Shown piece by piece: positions 16,875 through 26,011 of a stretch of DNA of 64,000 bases (positions are counted from its first letter, which is position 1; every line of letters begins with the position of its first letter). Both the position numbers and the translations under genes were made by a program. The notes under the pieces are model-generated. The model was not told the origin of the DNA. It worked only from the letters and a program-made list of their open reading frames with translations, and made no database searches. Source of the stretch: CAVUFH01 sp963740835 (GTDB lineage: Bacteria > Actinomycetota > Acidimicrobiia > IMCC26256 > PALSA-610); NCBI GenBank assembly GCA_963740835.1, contig CAVUFH010000002.1:434001-498000 (forward strand). Direction: 5' to 3'.

Positions 16875-16885
16875 CGCGATCCCGC

Positions 16886-17341
16886 TCAGGTGCCGCCCGA
16901 GTCGGTCACCGAGAGGAGGATCGCGCTAACGAGATACAACGCCGTGATGCCGATGCCGATGTAGCCGATGATCAGGCCCGCAGTGGCCAGACCACTGCCT
17001 TGTTCACCGCGCTCACGAATTTGCTTGCGGGCGATGTGGCCGAAGATCACGGCCAGGATCGAACCGATGCCACAGACGAAGAAGCAGAGCGACAGCACGA
17101 ACGATGTGATCGCGAAGCCGTTCGTCTTCTGGGGCGCGTAAGCCGGCGCGCCGTACGGTTGGCCGTGCTGCTGTCCGTAGGCCGGCGGTGATCCGGGCGG
17201 CGGGAAGCCGGGCGGTGGTCCGTAGCCCTGACCCGACGCGTATGTTGGCGCTGGGACCGTCCGTGCCGTGCCGCACGATCCGCAGAACTTCGCGTCGGCG
17301 GTCATGATCGCTCCGCATTTGGTGCACGTCCCCGCGCTCAT
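16886..17341 (-). CDS. Zinc-ribbon, proline-rich DUF4190 membrane protein
   Basis: 151 residues. A double CxxC zinc ribbon at the N-terminus (Cys6, Cys9, Cys20, Cys23) is followed by a Pro/Gly/Tyr-rich linker of about 45 residues. Then come two membrane helices in the DUF4190 pattern: GFAITSFVLSLCFFVCGIGS, an IFGHIARKQIRERGEQGSGLA loop, and LIIGYIGIGITALYLVSAIL. Such proteins are common in actinobacteria and have no settled function. It stands alone between the LLM gene and the gamma-glutamyl hydrolase. Confidence 0.8.
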   Translation of the reverse strand: MSAGTCTKCGAIMTADAKFCGSCGTARTVPAPTYASGQGYGPPPGFPPPGSPPAYGQQHGQPYGAPAYAPQKTNGFAITSFVLSLCFFVCGIGSILAVIFGHIARKQIRERGEQGSGLATAGLIIGYIGIGITALYLVSAILLSVTDSGGT

Positions 17342-17406
17342 CCGGGTCCCCTGTCATGCGTCTGAGCTGTCCTCGTCTTGTCGGACGATACCGGCGCGAC
17401 TGGAGG

Positions 17407-18132
17407 TCAGTTGCGAGCGCGTTCCACGAGCGCGTCGAACAAGCGTTGCTGCATCGGATCGCGGCCGGCGGTGTCCTCGGGATGCCACTGGACAGCGAGG
17501 AGCCAGGTGCCTTCGACCTCGAGCCCTTCGACGATGCCGTCGTCGGCCGTCGCGGTGACGCGGAGACCGTCGCCGACCTTGCCGACGGCTTGATGGTGGT
17601 GGCACGAACCGGTGACCCGCGTGGTGCCGAAGACCGACGCGAGGACCGACTCGGGGAGGACGTCGATGCCGTGTTCCCACCCGCCGCCCGCTTCACCGGG
17701 GCGGCCGTGCCGCTCGATACCGGGAAGGTCGGGGATGTGCTGGTGCAACGAGCCGCCGAGCGCGACGTTCAGCACTTGCAGGCCCCGGCAGATCGCGAGT
17801 GTCGGGGTCGCCAGTTCGACCGCGGCGCGGGCCAGCGCGAGCTCGGCGTCGTCGGCGGCACGGTCGACGCCGTACACGTCGGCGTGCCGTTCCTCGCCGT
17901 AGCAGTACGGGTCGACGTCGGGGCCGCCGCTCAGCACGAGCGCGTCGACGCGGTCGAGCAGCGGCACCAAATCGCCCGCCGGGTCGACAACGACGGGCTG
18001 CCCGCCTGCGCGCACGACTGCATCGAGGTACGCGCGCGGGATCGCGGACGCGCCCGCGTACGGCCACTTCTTGGTGTCGCCCAATTGCCGGCCGGTGATC
18101 GCGATGAGCGGCGGAGCGCGGCCCTCCTCCAT
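17407..18132 (-). CDS. Gamma-glutamyl hydrolase, peptidase C26 (PuuD-like class I amidotransferase)
   Basis: 241 residues. The nucleophile elbow LAICRGLQVLNV puts Cys115 in place; GSCHHHQAV and VQWHPED supply the region of the catalytic His and the following acid. PuuD-type enzymes release glutamate from gamma-glutamyl-GABA or related amides. The ATG at 18132 overlaps the glutamine synthetase-like stop as TGATG, so the pair is translationally coupled. Ligase plus hydrolase is the arrangement of gamma-glutamylated amine (putrescine-type) catabolism; the oxidase and dehydrogenase of that route are not adjacent. Confidence 0.85.
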   Translation of the reverse strand: MEEGRAPPLIAITGRQLGDTKKWPYAGASAIPRAYLDAVVRAGGQPVVVDPAGDLVPLLDRVDALVLSGGPDVDPYCYGEERHADVYGVDRAADDAELALARAAVELATPTLAICRGLQVLNVALGGSLHQHIPDLPGIERHGRPGEAGGGWEHGIDVLPESVLASVFGTTRVTGSCHHHQAVGKVGDGLRVTATADDGIVEGLEVEGTWLLAVQWHPEDTAGRDPMQQRLFDALVERARN

Positions 18133-19511
18133 CACCATTGGTCGAAGTTGCGCCGGCGTTCCCAATCGGTGACCGAGCGGTTGAACGCGAGCCACTCCTG
18201 GCGCGCGGTGTTCAACAGGTGATCATGTACATCCGCGCCGAACGCGTCGGCCGCGACCTTGGACTGCTCGAACGCGTCGATCGCCTCGACGATGCTCGCG
18301 GGCACACGTTGCACGTCGGTCGCCGCGTACGCGTTGCCGTTGAAGCGGGGCGGCGGCTGCAGACCGCGCTCGATGCCGTGCAGCCCGGCGGCGATCGTTG
18401 CCGCGTACGCGAGGTATGGGTTCACGTCCGCGCCGGGGATGCGTGACTCGAGGCGGAACGAGGGCCCGTGGCCGACGATCCGGAATCCGCAGGTGCGGTT
18501 GTCGACGCTCCACGCGAGTGCGGTGGGCGCCCACGACTCGGGTTGGTAGCGCTTGTACGAGTTCACGGTGGGCGCGTACATCCACGCGAGCTCGGTGCCG
18601 CACGCGATCTGCCCCCCGAGCCACCCGCGGAACGCAATGGAGAGGTGGTCGGGGGCATCCGCGTCCCACATGAGCGAGGTCGACGCTTCCGCGTTCCACA
18701 GGCTCGAGTGGACATGGCACGAAGAACCGACTTCGGCTTCGGAATACTTCGCCATGAACGTGATCGCCCGGCCGTGCTGCGAGGCGATCTCCTTGGCGGC
18801 GTTCTTGTAGATCACGTGCCGGTCGGCCATCTCGACCGGGGTCGAGTACACGAGGTTGATCTCGTGCTGGCCCCGCCCGGCTTCGCCCTTCGAGAACTCG
18901 ACGGGCACGCCCGCCCCGTCGACCCCGTTGCGGATCGCGCGGATGAGGTACTCGTCGCGCGTCGTCTGCAGGACGTGGTAGTCCTCGATCACGTGCGAGT
19001 GCGGCGTGAGATCGGTGTAGCCCTTCGCCGCGGCTTCGTCGAGCGACTCGCGGAACACGAAGAACTCGAGCTCGGACGCGAACATCGTCGTGTAGCCCAA
19101 GGCGGCGGCGCGCTCGACCTGGCGTTGCAGGATGCGACGCGGCGACACCTCCACCGGCGAGGCGTCGTCTTCCGACAACGCGTCGCACATGACCAACGCG
19201 GTCGCCTCGAGCCAGGGCACGATGCGCAAGGTCGCGAGGTCCGGCTGCAACGCGATGTCGCCGTAGCCTTGGTCCCAGCTGGCGAACTCGTAGCCGGGGA
19301 GGACGGTCATGTCCGCGTCGACCGCGAGCAGGTAGTTGCACGCGTGGATCGGCACCGCGCCGGAACCCATGTGGTCGACCCAGTAGTGGCCGGTGACCCG
19401 CTTGCCCATGAGCCGGCCCTGCAGGTCCGGAAACACGACGAGCACGGTGTCGACTCGGCCGTCGGCGACCATCTCGTCGAGCTCCGCGACGGTCAGCATG
19501 CCTCGCGTCAT
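18132..19511 (-). CDS. Glutamine synthetase family protein (PuuA/GlnA3-like gamma-glutamyl-amine ligase)
   Basis: 459 residues. It has the GS beta-grasp start (DTVLVVFPDLQGRLMGKRV), ASELEFFVF with metal-binding glutamates, GRGQHEINLVY, CHVHSSLW, the SYKRYQPESWAPT region and RIPGADVNPYLAYAA. True GlnA adenylylation and housekeeping features are absent, and the divergence fits the subfamily that glutamylates polyamines or ethanolamine. Coupling to a C26 hydrolase supports amine catabolism rather than ammonium assimilation. The start is the first ATG; another ATG four codons on is possible. Confidence 0.88.
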   Translation of the reverse strand: MTRGMLTVAELDEMVADGRVDTVLVVFPDLQGRLMGKRVTGHYWVDHMGSGAVPIHACNYLLAVDADMTVLPGYEFASWDQGYGDIALQPDLATLRIVPWLEATALVMCDALSEDDASPVEVSPRRILQRQVERAAALGYTTMFASELEFFVFRESLDEAAAKGYTDLTPHSHVIEDYHVLQTTRDEYLIRAIRNGVDGAGVPVEFSKGEAGRGQHEINLVYSTPVEMADRHVIYKNAAKEIASQHGRAITFMAKYSEAEVGSSCHVHSSLWNAEASTSLMWDADAPDHLSIAFRGWLGGQIACGTELAWMYAPTVNSYKRYQPESWAPTALAWSVDNRTCGFRIVGHGPSFRLESRIPGADVNPYLAYAATIAAGLHGIERGLQPPPRFNGNAYAATDVQRVPASIVEAIDAFEQSKVAADAFGADVHDHLLNTARQEWLAFNRSVTDWERRRNFDQW

Positions 19512-19580
19512 GCGGGGCAGACTAGGGCTCCGGCCCATCCGGGAGCGCAGGTCGCCGCGCCCGGCCGCGAGAATGTGGTC

Positions 19581-20012
19581 ATGGACATTCGTCGTCCTCG
19601 TACCCTCGCCGAGGTGCAGGCCGGGGCCCACCTGTTCGACGATCATCCGGCGCCCTTCGCAACGGCCCGTTTCCTGGCGACCGCGACGCATCATCTCCTG
19701 TTCGCGTACGACGGCGACGCGCCGGTCGGCTTCGTGAGCGGGGTCGAGGAGACCCACCCCGACAAAGGGACCGAGATGTTCCTCTACGAGCTCGCGGTCG
19801 ACGAAGCCGCCCGCAACCGCGGCATCGGCCGCGCGCTCGCGCGCACGCTCGCGGACATCGCGCGAGAACGCGGCTGCTACGGCATGTACGTGCTCACCGA
19901 TCGCGACAACGAAGCCGCGCTGCACGCGTACACCGCGGCCGCGGGCACGATCACCGGCGACCACGTGATGCTCGAGTGGAACTTCGGCGAGGCGGGGGTT
20001 ACTCGGGGGTGA
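19581..20012 (+). CDS. GNAT family acetyltransferase
   Basis: 143 residues. The acetyl-CoA binding motif A is clear (YELAVDEAARNRGIGRALARTL), after a GFVSGVEETH strand and before GMYVLTDRDNEAALHAY. It transfers an acetyl group from acetyl-CoA to an amine; close relatives include aminoglycoside 3-N-acetyltransferase-like proteins, but nothing here proves resistance. It diverges from the glutamine synthetase-like gene across 70 bases and overlaps the convergent SDR by 14 bases. Confidence 0.8.
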   Translation: MDIRRPRTLAEVQAGAHLFDDHPAPFATARFLATATHHLLFAYDGDAPVGFVSGVEETHPDKGTEMFLYELAVDEAARNRGIGRALARTLADIARERGCYGMYVLTDRDNEAALHAYTAAAGTITGDHVMLEWNFGEAGVTRG

Positions 20013-20790
20013 CGTACGCGGCGGTGATGCCGCCGTCGACGACCAAGGACGCACCGGTCATGAACGAGGAGTCGTCGGAGGCGAGGAACAGCGCGGCCTT
20101 GGCCAGCTCTTCGGCGCGGCCGAGACGGCCCATCGGAATGTGCACGAGGCGACGGGCGCGGCGCGCCGGATCGGAGAGGAGCTCCGCGAGCAGCGGTGTC
20201 TCGATCGGCCCGGGGCACAGGGAGTTGGCGCGGATGCCTTGGCGCCCGTACTCGATCGCGAGCTCGCGCGTCATCGACAGGACGCCGCCCTTGCTCGCGG
20301 TGTACGCGATCTGTGCGGTAGCCGCACCCATCAGCGCGACGAAACTCGCCACGTTCACGATGGATCCGCCACCGGACGCGAGCATCGCGGGGATGCCTGC
20401 ACGGCAGCCGAGCCAGACGCCCTTGAGGTTGATCTCCATCACGCGCTGCCACGTGCTCTCGGGCGTGTCGAGCACGCCGCCGTCGTCATCGGGGAAGATA
20501 CCGGCGTTGTTGTAGAGGACGTGGAGCGCGCCATAGGTGTGCATCGCGGCGCGCACCATCGCGTCGCAGTCATCGGCGCGAGAAACGTCTGCGAGCACGA
20601 ACGTCGCGTCACCGCCGGCCGCGCGGATCGTGTCGACCACCGCGTGGCCGTCGACCACGTCGCTCACGACGACGCGTGCGCCCTCGCCGGCGAAGAGCTC
20701 GGCCGCGGACCGGCCCATGCCGCTGGCGGCGCCCGTGATGAGCGCGACCTTTCCCTCGAGCCGTCCATAGCCTTCCGGGCGAGCAGGCAT
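19999..20790 (-). CDS. Short-chain dehydrogenase/reductase (SDR)
   Basis: 263 residues. TGAASGMG nucleotide motif, NNAGI, and the catalytic YTASK are present, with the C-terminal MTGASLVVDGGITAAY. Classical NAD(P)-dependent alcohol/ketone oxidoreductase; substrate unknown. Its ATG overlaps the upstream gene's stop by one base (TGATG), so it is translated from the same message as the membrane protein at 20790-21398. Confidence 0.85.
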   Translation of the reverse strand: MPARPEGYGRLEGKVALITGAASGMGRSAAELFAGEGARVVVSDVVDGHAVVDTIRAAGGDATFVLADVSRADDCDAMVRAAMHTYGALHVLYNNAGIFPDDDGGVLDTPESTWQRVMEINLKGVWLGCRAGIPAMLASGGGSIVNVASFVALMGAATAQIAYTASKGGVLSMTRELAIEYGRQGIRANSLCPGPIETPLLAELLSDPARRARRLVHIPMGRLGRAEELAKAALFLASDDSSFMTGASLVVDGGITAAYVTPE

Positions 20791-21398
20791 CAGTCCACCA
20801 ACTTCGTGTAGTTGCGGGGCTGGTCGACGACCTCGACCTGCAACTGTTCCGGGCGGCAATCGTCGAGGTTCCGACCGAGGGCATAGGTGTCCATGCGGTC
20901 GGTCACAGGCTCGAGACCGCCCTTCTTCACCGCAGGGATGTTGAGCCGGGCGGTGCCGTCGGCGGCCAGGTCGTCCGCAAAGGTCGCGCGCGCGGCGATG
21001 ACCGAGCGCCAGTCGTCCACCCAGCTGTGTAGGGCTTTGTTCGCGTCGGCACCGTCGGTGTCCACTGCGTCGATGCGGTCGACCATTGTCGTCAGTTCGC
21101 CGTTCTCCTGGCGGACCAGGGTCACGACTTCTTCGGCGGTCGGTTTCTTCGGGAGATCGGGCAGCGCCTTCACGGATTGCAGCGCGGTCGCGCACGCGTT
21201 GGCGACCGCGGCCTGCGCGTCCTTGTCGAGATTCTCGGGCGATTGCCGCGTCACGGAGAACCAGATCGCGTAGCCCCACAGGATGATCACGACGACCAGC
21301 ACGCCGTACAGGAACGGGCGCAGGAAGCGCCGCCGCTTCGGCTTCTCGTTCCTCGTGACCGCGCCGTTCGGGTGCGGTGCCTCGAACTGCTGGCTCAC
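20790..21398 (-). CDS. Membrane-anchored protein of unknown function
   Basis: 202 residues. A basic N-terminal tail (KPKRRRFLRP) precedes one membrane helix (FLYGVLVVVIILWGYAIWF). About 150 extracellular residues follow, largely helical, with two cysteines (NACATALQ and DDCRPEQ) that could pair. No domain recognised. It is coupled to the following SDR by a one-base overlap, which may reflect compact packing only. Confidence 0.65.
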   Translation of the reverse strand: MSQQFEAPHPNGAVTRNEKPKRRRFLRPFLYGVLVVVIILWGYAIWFSVTRQSPENLDKDAQAAVANACATALQSVKALPDLPKKPTAEEVVTLVRQENGELTTMVDRIDAVDTDGADANKALHSWVDDWRSVIAARATFADDLAADGTARLNIPAVKKGGLEPVTDRMDTYALGRNLDDCRPEQLQVEVVDQPRNYTKLVD

Positions 21399-21458
21399 GG
21401 GAGGGATTCTTCCCGACGTTGCGCCGGGTCAACGAGCCGGGCGACCGCGCGTGTGTCG

Positions 21459-21983
21459 TCAGCTCGGCGCGAGCCGGAGCACCATCGTCTCCGCGCCACC
21501 GTCCGCCTCCTCGACCGCGCCGGTCGTGCCGGCCGGCGGCACGGTGACGAAGCCGTGCTTCAGGTACAGCTGACGCGAGGGATTGTCGGTCTCGACGCTC
21601 AGGCTGAGTGCGGGCTCGCCCGCGGCGGTGACCCGTGCGATCAGCGAGCCGAGGAGCAGGCTCCCGACACCTTGGCGCCGGAACTCGGCGAACACGCCGA
21701 TTGCGAGCTCCGGAATCGCCTCGGAGATGAACCCGTAGCCGGGCGCCGTCGCCGGGAAGTGCCTCGCCCACGCCGCGCCGACGGGCTCGTCACTGCGGTC
21801 GAACGCGATCAGGGCGGTGTCGCCGGGCCGGCCCCAACCTTCGACGTAGGCGGCGTAGTGCGGATCGTTGAGGAGCGACTCGAGCGGCGGGCGCTCGTCG
21901 CGACCATCGTCGCGCCAGAACACCGCCTCGTAGAGCATCTCGAGCAGGAACACGGGATCGGCGCGCGCGCTCAGTCGAAACAC
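21459..21983 (-). CDS. GNAT family acetyltransferase
   Basis: 174 residues from a GTG. The acetyl-CoA motif IGVFAEFRRQGVGSLLLGSL and the following SVETDNPSRQLYLKHGFV are typical GNAT motifs A and B. The N-terminal half (FLLEMLYEAVFWRDD) is seen in a subgroup of actinobacterial GNAT proteins. Substrate unknown. It diverges from the Tap-like hydrolase across 24 bases, so both starts are probably nearly leaderless. Confidence 0.75.
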   Translation of the reverse strand: MFRLSARADPVFLLEMLYEAVFWRDDGRDERPPLESLLNDPHYAAYVEGWGRPGDTALIAFDRSDEPVGAAWARHFPATAPGYGFISEAIPELAIGVFAEFRRQGVGSLLLGSLIARVTAAGEPALSLSVETDNPSRQLYLKHGFVTVPPAGTTGAVEEADGGAETMVLRLAPS

Positions 21984-22007
21984 GCGCGGCAGCCTAGGGT
22001 GCTGGCC

Positions 22008-23540
22008 ATGATGCGTCGCGCGGTGTTCACGCTCCGCAGTCACCGCGTGCCGGCGGCCGCGCTCGCGTGTTGCGTCCTGCTCGCGGCGTGCGGCGGCGGT
22101 GGCGACCACGACGGCGAGGCGAGCGACGGCGCGAGCACGAGCAACGCCCGCGACAGCAGTACCACGGTCGCGCCGACGCGCGCCGGCCAGGCGATCGAGT
22201 GGTCGGACTGCGGCGACATCGAGTGCGCGACGCTCGAGGTGCCGGCGGACCATTCGGATCCCACGGGTCCGACGCTCGATCTCGCCCTCGGCCGCCGTCG
22301 CGCGAAGGGTGACCGAATCGGGACGCTGCTCGTCAATCCGGGCGGCCCGGGCGCGGCGGGGATCCCGGTGGTGCAGGACGCGGAGTCGTACTTCTCGAAC
22401 GCGCTCCTCGATCGCTTCGACATCGTCGCTTGGGACCCGCGCGGCTCCGGTGACAGCACCGCGATCGACTGCGGGAACAAGCTCGACTACTTCTTCGACA
22501 CCGACAAGTCACCCGATGACGCGGCGGAGGTCGACGCGAATGTTGCCGCCGCGCACCGGCTCGCCGACCAGTGCGAGGAACGCAGCGCGGCGCTGCTGCC
22601 GCGCCTGTCGTCCAGTGCGACCGTCGACGACATGGACACGATCCGCGCCGCGCTCGGCGAGGAGAAGCTCACCTATCTCGGCTTCTCCTACGGCACGTAT
22701 CTCGGCGCGCTGTACGCCGATCGCTATCCCACCCATGTGCGTGCGCTCGTTCTCGACGGCGCACTCGATCCGTCGCTCGGCTTCGAGGACGTCACGCGCG
22801 ACCAGGCGGTCGGTTTCGACAGCGCGCTGAGCGCGTTCCTCGACAATTGCGCGCGCACTGAGTGCGGCTTCGGTGGCAGCGATCCGCGCCGCGCTTACGA
22901 GCGCCTGATGGCCCAGATCGACGCGGAGCCGCTACCGGGCGAGGTCGGCGGCGAGCACCGCACGCTCGGGGCCGGCGAGGCCGATCTCGGTGTGGCGAGC
23001 GCGCTCTACGCGGGAACGCAGGGTTGGAGCATCCTGGCGGACGCGCTCGAGCGCGCCGCGCGCGGCGACGGCACGACGTTGCTCCAGCTCTCGGACGCAT
23101 ACACCGGACGCCAGCCCGGTGGCACCTACGACAACTCGCAATCTGCGTTCTTCGGCATCGGCTGCCTCGACGCGCCCGCGCCGACGATCGACCAACTGCC
23201 GGTCGTCGCGCAACGGATCGAGCAGGCCGCCCCGGAGTTCGGCGCCTCGACGACGTGGCTGTCGTCGCCCTGCTCGGTCTGGCCCGTCCCGGCGGAGGGT
23301 CAACCCGCGCCCGTGCACGGCACGGGTGCACCACCGATCGTCGTCCTCGGTACCTCGAACGATCCCGCGACACCGTTGAAGTGGGCGCAGGCGCTCGCGA
23401 ACCAGCTCGAATCCGGAAACCTCGTCGTGTACCGGGGCGAAGGTCACACCGCGTACGCGCGGGGCAACCAGTGCATCGACGACGCGGTCGACGACTACCT
23501 GATCACGCTGAAGGTCCCGCCGGACGGACTCGTCTGTTAG
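22008..23540 (+). CDS. Alpha/beta hydrolase, Tap/SlpD-like tripeptidyl-peptidase family, lipoprotein
   Basis: 510 residues. The leader ends in LLAAC, placing the lipidated Cys at residue 28. The hydrolase core has NPGGPG (oxyanion loop), GFSYGTYLG with the nucleophilic Ser, GTSNDPATP with the Asp and GEGHTAY with the His, followed by the TAP-like C-terminal domain. Streptomyces Tap enzymes trim N-terminal tripeptides from secreted proteins; related proteins in mycobacteria are esterases. Several cysteines in the outer domain may form disulfides. It overlaps the convergent amidohydrolase by 4 bases at the stops. Confidence 0.85.
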   Translation: MMRRAVFTLRSHRVPAAALACCVLLAACGGGGDHDGEASDGASTSNARDSSTTVAPTRAGQAIEWSDCGDIECATLEVPADHSDPTGPTLDLALGRRRAKGDRIGTLLVNPGGPGAAGIPVVQDAESYFSNALLDRFDIVAWDPRGSGDSTAIDCGNKLDYFFDTDKSPDDAAEVDANVAAAHRLADQCEERSAALLPRLSSSATVDDMDTIRAALGEEKLTYLGFSYGTYLGALYADRYPTHVRALVLDGALDPSLGFEDVTRDQAVGFDSALSAFLDNCARTECGFGGSDPRRAYERLMAQIDAEPLPGEVGGEHRTLGAGEADLGVASALYAGTQGWSILADALERAARGDGTTLLQLSDAYTGRQPGGTYDNSQSAFFGIGCLDAPAPTIDQLPVVAQRIEQAAPEFGASTTWLSSPCSVWPVPAEGQPAPVHGTGAPPIVVLGTSNDPATPLKWAQALANQLESGNLVVYRGEGHTAYARGNQCIDDAVDDYLITLKVPPDGLVC

Positions 23541-24770
23541 TAGTCGAGATCGAGGCTGAGCATCCGGATCGCGTTGCCACGCACGATCTTGTAGACGACG
23601 TCGTCCGGGAGGTGGCCCATGAGGTCCTCGGCCGACCGCCTTGGTGTCCGGCCAAGTCGAGTCGGTGTGCGGGTAGTCGGTCTCGAAGGTGACGTTGTCG
23701 ACACCGACACGCTCGAGCGACTCGAGGCCGTGCCGGTCGCGGAAGAAGCAGCCGTAGACCTGGCGGTAGTAGTAGCTGGACGGCGGCTCGGGGACGATGT
23801 CCTTGACGCCGCCCCAGGCACGGTGTTCGCGCCACACGTCGTCGGCCCGTTCGAGCACGTACGGGAGCCAGCCGATCTGGCCTTCCGAGTACGCGAGCTT
23901 CAGGTCCGGGAAGCGGACGAGCACGCCGGAGAAGAGGAAGTCCGAGAGCGATGCCATCGCGTTGTTGAACGAGAGCGTCGCGGCAACCGCAACCGGTGCG
24001 TCGCCGGAGGTCGCGGGCATCGACGACGACGAACCGATGTGCATGCATACGACGGTGGCGGTTTCCTGGCAGGCGACGAAGAAGGGGTCCCATTCGCCGC
24101 TGTGGATCGAGGGCAGACCGAGCTTCGACGGGATCTCGCTGAAGCACACCGCGTGCACGCCGCGCGCCGCGTTGCGGCGAACCTCGGCCGCCGCGAGCTC
24201 GGCGTTCCACAGCGGCACGATCGTGAGCGGGATCAGGCGACCGCCGCTGTCACCGCACCACTCCTCGACCATCCAGTCGTTGTACGCGACCACGCACGCG
24301 TGCGCGAGCTCGCGGTCCTTCGCTTCGAGGAACGTCTGGCCGCAGAACCGGGGGAACGTCGGGAACGACAGCGACGCGTCGACCCAGTTCATCTCCATGT
24401 CCTCGATGCGGGCCTTGGGTTCGTAGCAGCCTGGCCGCATCTCGTCGTAGGTGATCGGCGACATCGTCATGTCGTCCCGGTCGAAGCCGACCGCCGCCAC
24501 GTGGCGCTTGTTGATGTAGACGAGGTCCTCGTACACCCAGCAGTCGGCCTTCGGGCCGTCCTCGTCGAAGGACTGCTCGTAGCGGCCGCCGCCGATGTGC
24601 GTCATCGACCCGATGCCGCGTCGCTCGACATGCGGACCCCGAGCCCGGAGCCGCTCGGGCAGCCACCGATCCCAGAGATGGGCGGGCTCGACCACGTGGT
24701 CATCGACGCTGATGATCTTCGGAATTCGTGTCTTCGGGGTTTGGGCGGCGACCACCGGCGTCTGGGGCAT
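23537..24770 (-). CDS. Amidohydrolase family (Amidohydro_2) protein, one frameshift
   Basis: About 410 residues once a +1 indel near 23632 is ignored. It starts with KIISVDDHVVEPAHLWD, has WMVEEWCGD and SEGQIGWLPYVLERADD, and carries the conserved FETDYPHTDSTWPD metal-site region. Just after that the frame slips and continues one frame over as EDLMGHLPDDVVYKIVRGNA. This TIM-barrel family (COG2159) hydrolyses or decarboxylates ring and acyl compounds and often sits in sterol and aromatic catabolic clusters. It diverges from the acyl-CoA dehydrogenase operon and shares its class I operator. Confidence 0.8.
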
Positions 24771-24796
24771 CGGGCTCCTCGGGTAGTGCCGCCTCG

Positions 24797-24817
24797 GATC
24801 TGACGACCCGTCAGATC
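24797..24817. promoter_or_regulatory. TetR-type operator, class I (perfect inverted repeat)
   Basis: Arms GATCTGACG and CGTCAGATC separated by ACC, 9 bases each and perfectly paired. It lies between the divergent amidohydrolase and acyl-CoA dehydrogenase, 14 bases before the latter's GTG, where a bound repressor would block both. Confidence 0.7.
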
Positions 24818-24830
24818 GTAGACTTCGCCC

Positions 24831-25968
24831 GTGGATCTCCGGTATTCCGAGGCCGACGAAGCCTTCCGCGCCGACCTGCGCGCCTGGCTCGACGCAAACC
24901 TGCCGCAACTCGCCCCGGCGCCGTCGCGCGAGGCGTGGCCGGAGCGGCGCAAGTGGGACACCGAGTGGCAGCGTCGGCTGTACGACGCGGGTTACGCGGG
25001 GCTGCACTGGCCGAAGGAGTTCGGCGGCCGCGGCGCGTCGCCCACCGAGCAGCTGATCTTCTTCGAGGAGAACGCGCAGGCCAAGGCGCCGTACGTCGGT
25101 GTGAACTTCGTCGGCACGCTGCACGCAGGCCCGACCCTCATCGAGGAGGGCAGCGCGGCGCAGAAGACAGCGCACCTGCCGCGCATCTTGTGCGGCGAGG
25201 AAGTGTGGTGCCAGGGGTTCTCGGAGCCCGGTGCCGGTTCCGATCTCGCGAGCCTGCGCACGCGCGCGGATCGCGATGGCGACGACTACGTGCTCAACGG
25301 TCAGAAGATCTGGTGCTCGTTCGGTCACGTCGCCGACGTGGGTGAGTTCCTCGTGCGCACCGACCCGGCCGCCCCGAAGCACAAGGGCATCTCGTGGCTC
25401 ATCCTGCCGATGGACCTGCCCGGCATCGAGGTGCGACCGCTCAAGACCGTGCTCGGCTCGTCGGAGTTCGCAGAGGTGTTCCTCACGGATGTGCGCGTGC
25501 CGGTGACGAACCGAGTGGGCGCGGAGAACGACGGTTGGCGCATCACCAACGTCACGCTGAAGTACGAGCGCGGCACCGCGTTCGTCAGCGAGCTGATCGA
25601 CTCGCTCCGGTTGTGTGACGAGCTGGCGCCGCGCGTCCACGATGCCGCGCAGCGGCGCGAGCTCGGACACTGCCGGGCCGAGTTCGACGCGCTGTGGTCG
25701 CTGACGAAGCGCAACGTCTCGCAAGCCGACGCGCGGCGTCACCGGACCCGGCGCGATGGTGATGAAGCTCGCCTATTCCGAGGCCCGGCAGCGCTTCGGC
25801 GAGCTCTGCTTGCGGGTGCTGGATCGCGACGGGCTGCACCTGGACGACAACGAGCTGGTCGAGGAACGCCTGCGCACGCTGGCGCTCCCGATTGCCGCGG
25901 GCGCCTCGCAGATCCAGCGCAACATCATCTCCGAACGCCTGTTGGGCATGCCGCGGGAGCCTCGATGA
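24831..25968 (+). CDS. Acyl-CoA dehydrogenase, one frameshift
   Basis: About 378 residues after correcting a +1 indel near 25732. The first 300 residues read in frame (HWPKEFGGRGAS, GFSEPGAGSDLASL, GQKIWCSFGHVAD). The C-terminal FAD/helical part continues one frame over (GAMVMKLAYSEARQ to RNIISERLLGMP). It introduces a 2,3-double bond into an acyl-CoA with FAD. The QRNIISERLLG end is typical of FadE proteins. The next gene is a short partner dehydrogenase, an arrangement known for heterotetrameric sterol FadE pairs. GTG start directly behind the operator. Confidence 0.82.
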
Positions 25969-26003
25969 CCCTGCGGGAGCTGGGATGACCCTGCGGGAGC
26001 TGG
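25964..26003. repeat. Two 20-bp tandem repeats at the end of the dehydrogenase gene
   Basis: GATGACCCTGCGGGAGCTGG occurs twice without a gap, and a degenerate third copy precedes it (25949-25963). The first copy contains the TGA stop of the acyl-CoA dehydrogenase; the array fills the space to the next start. Confidence 0.85.
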
Positions 26004-26011
26004 GATAACCA

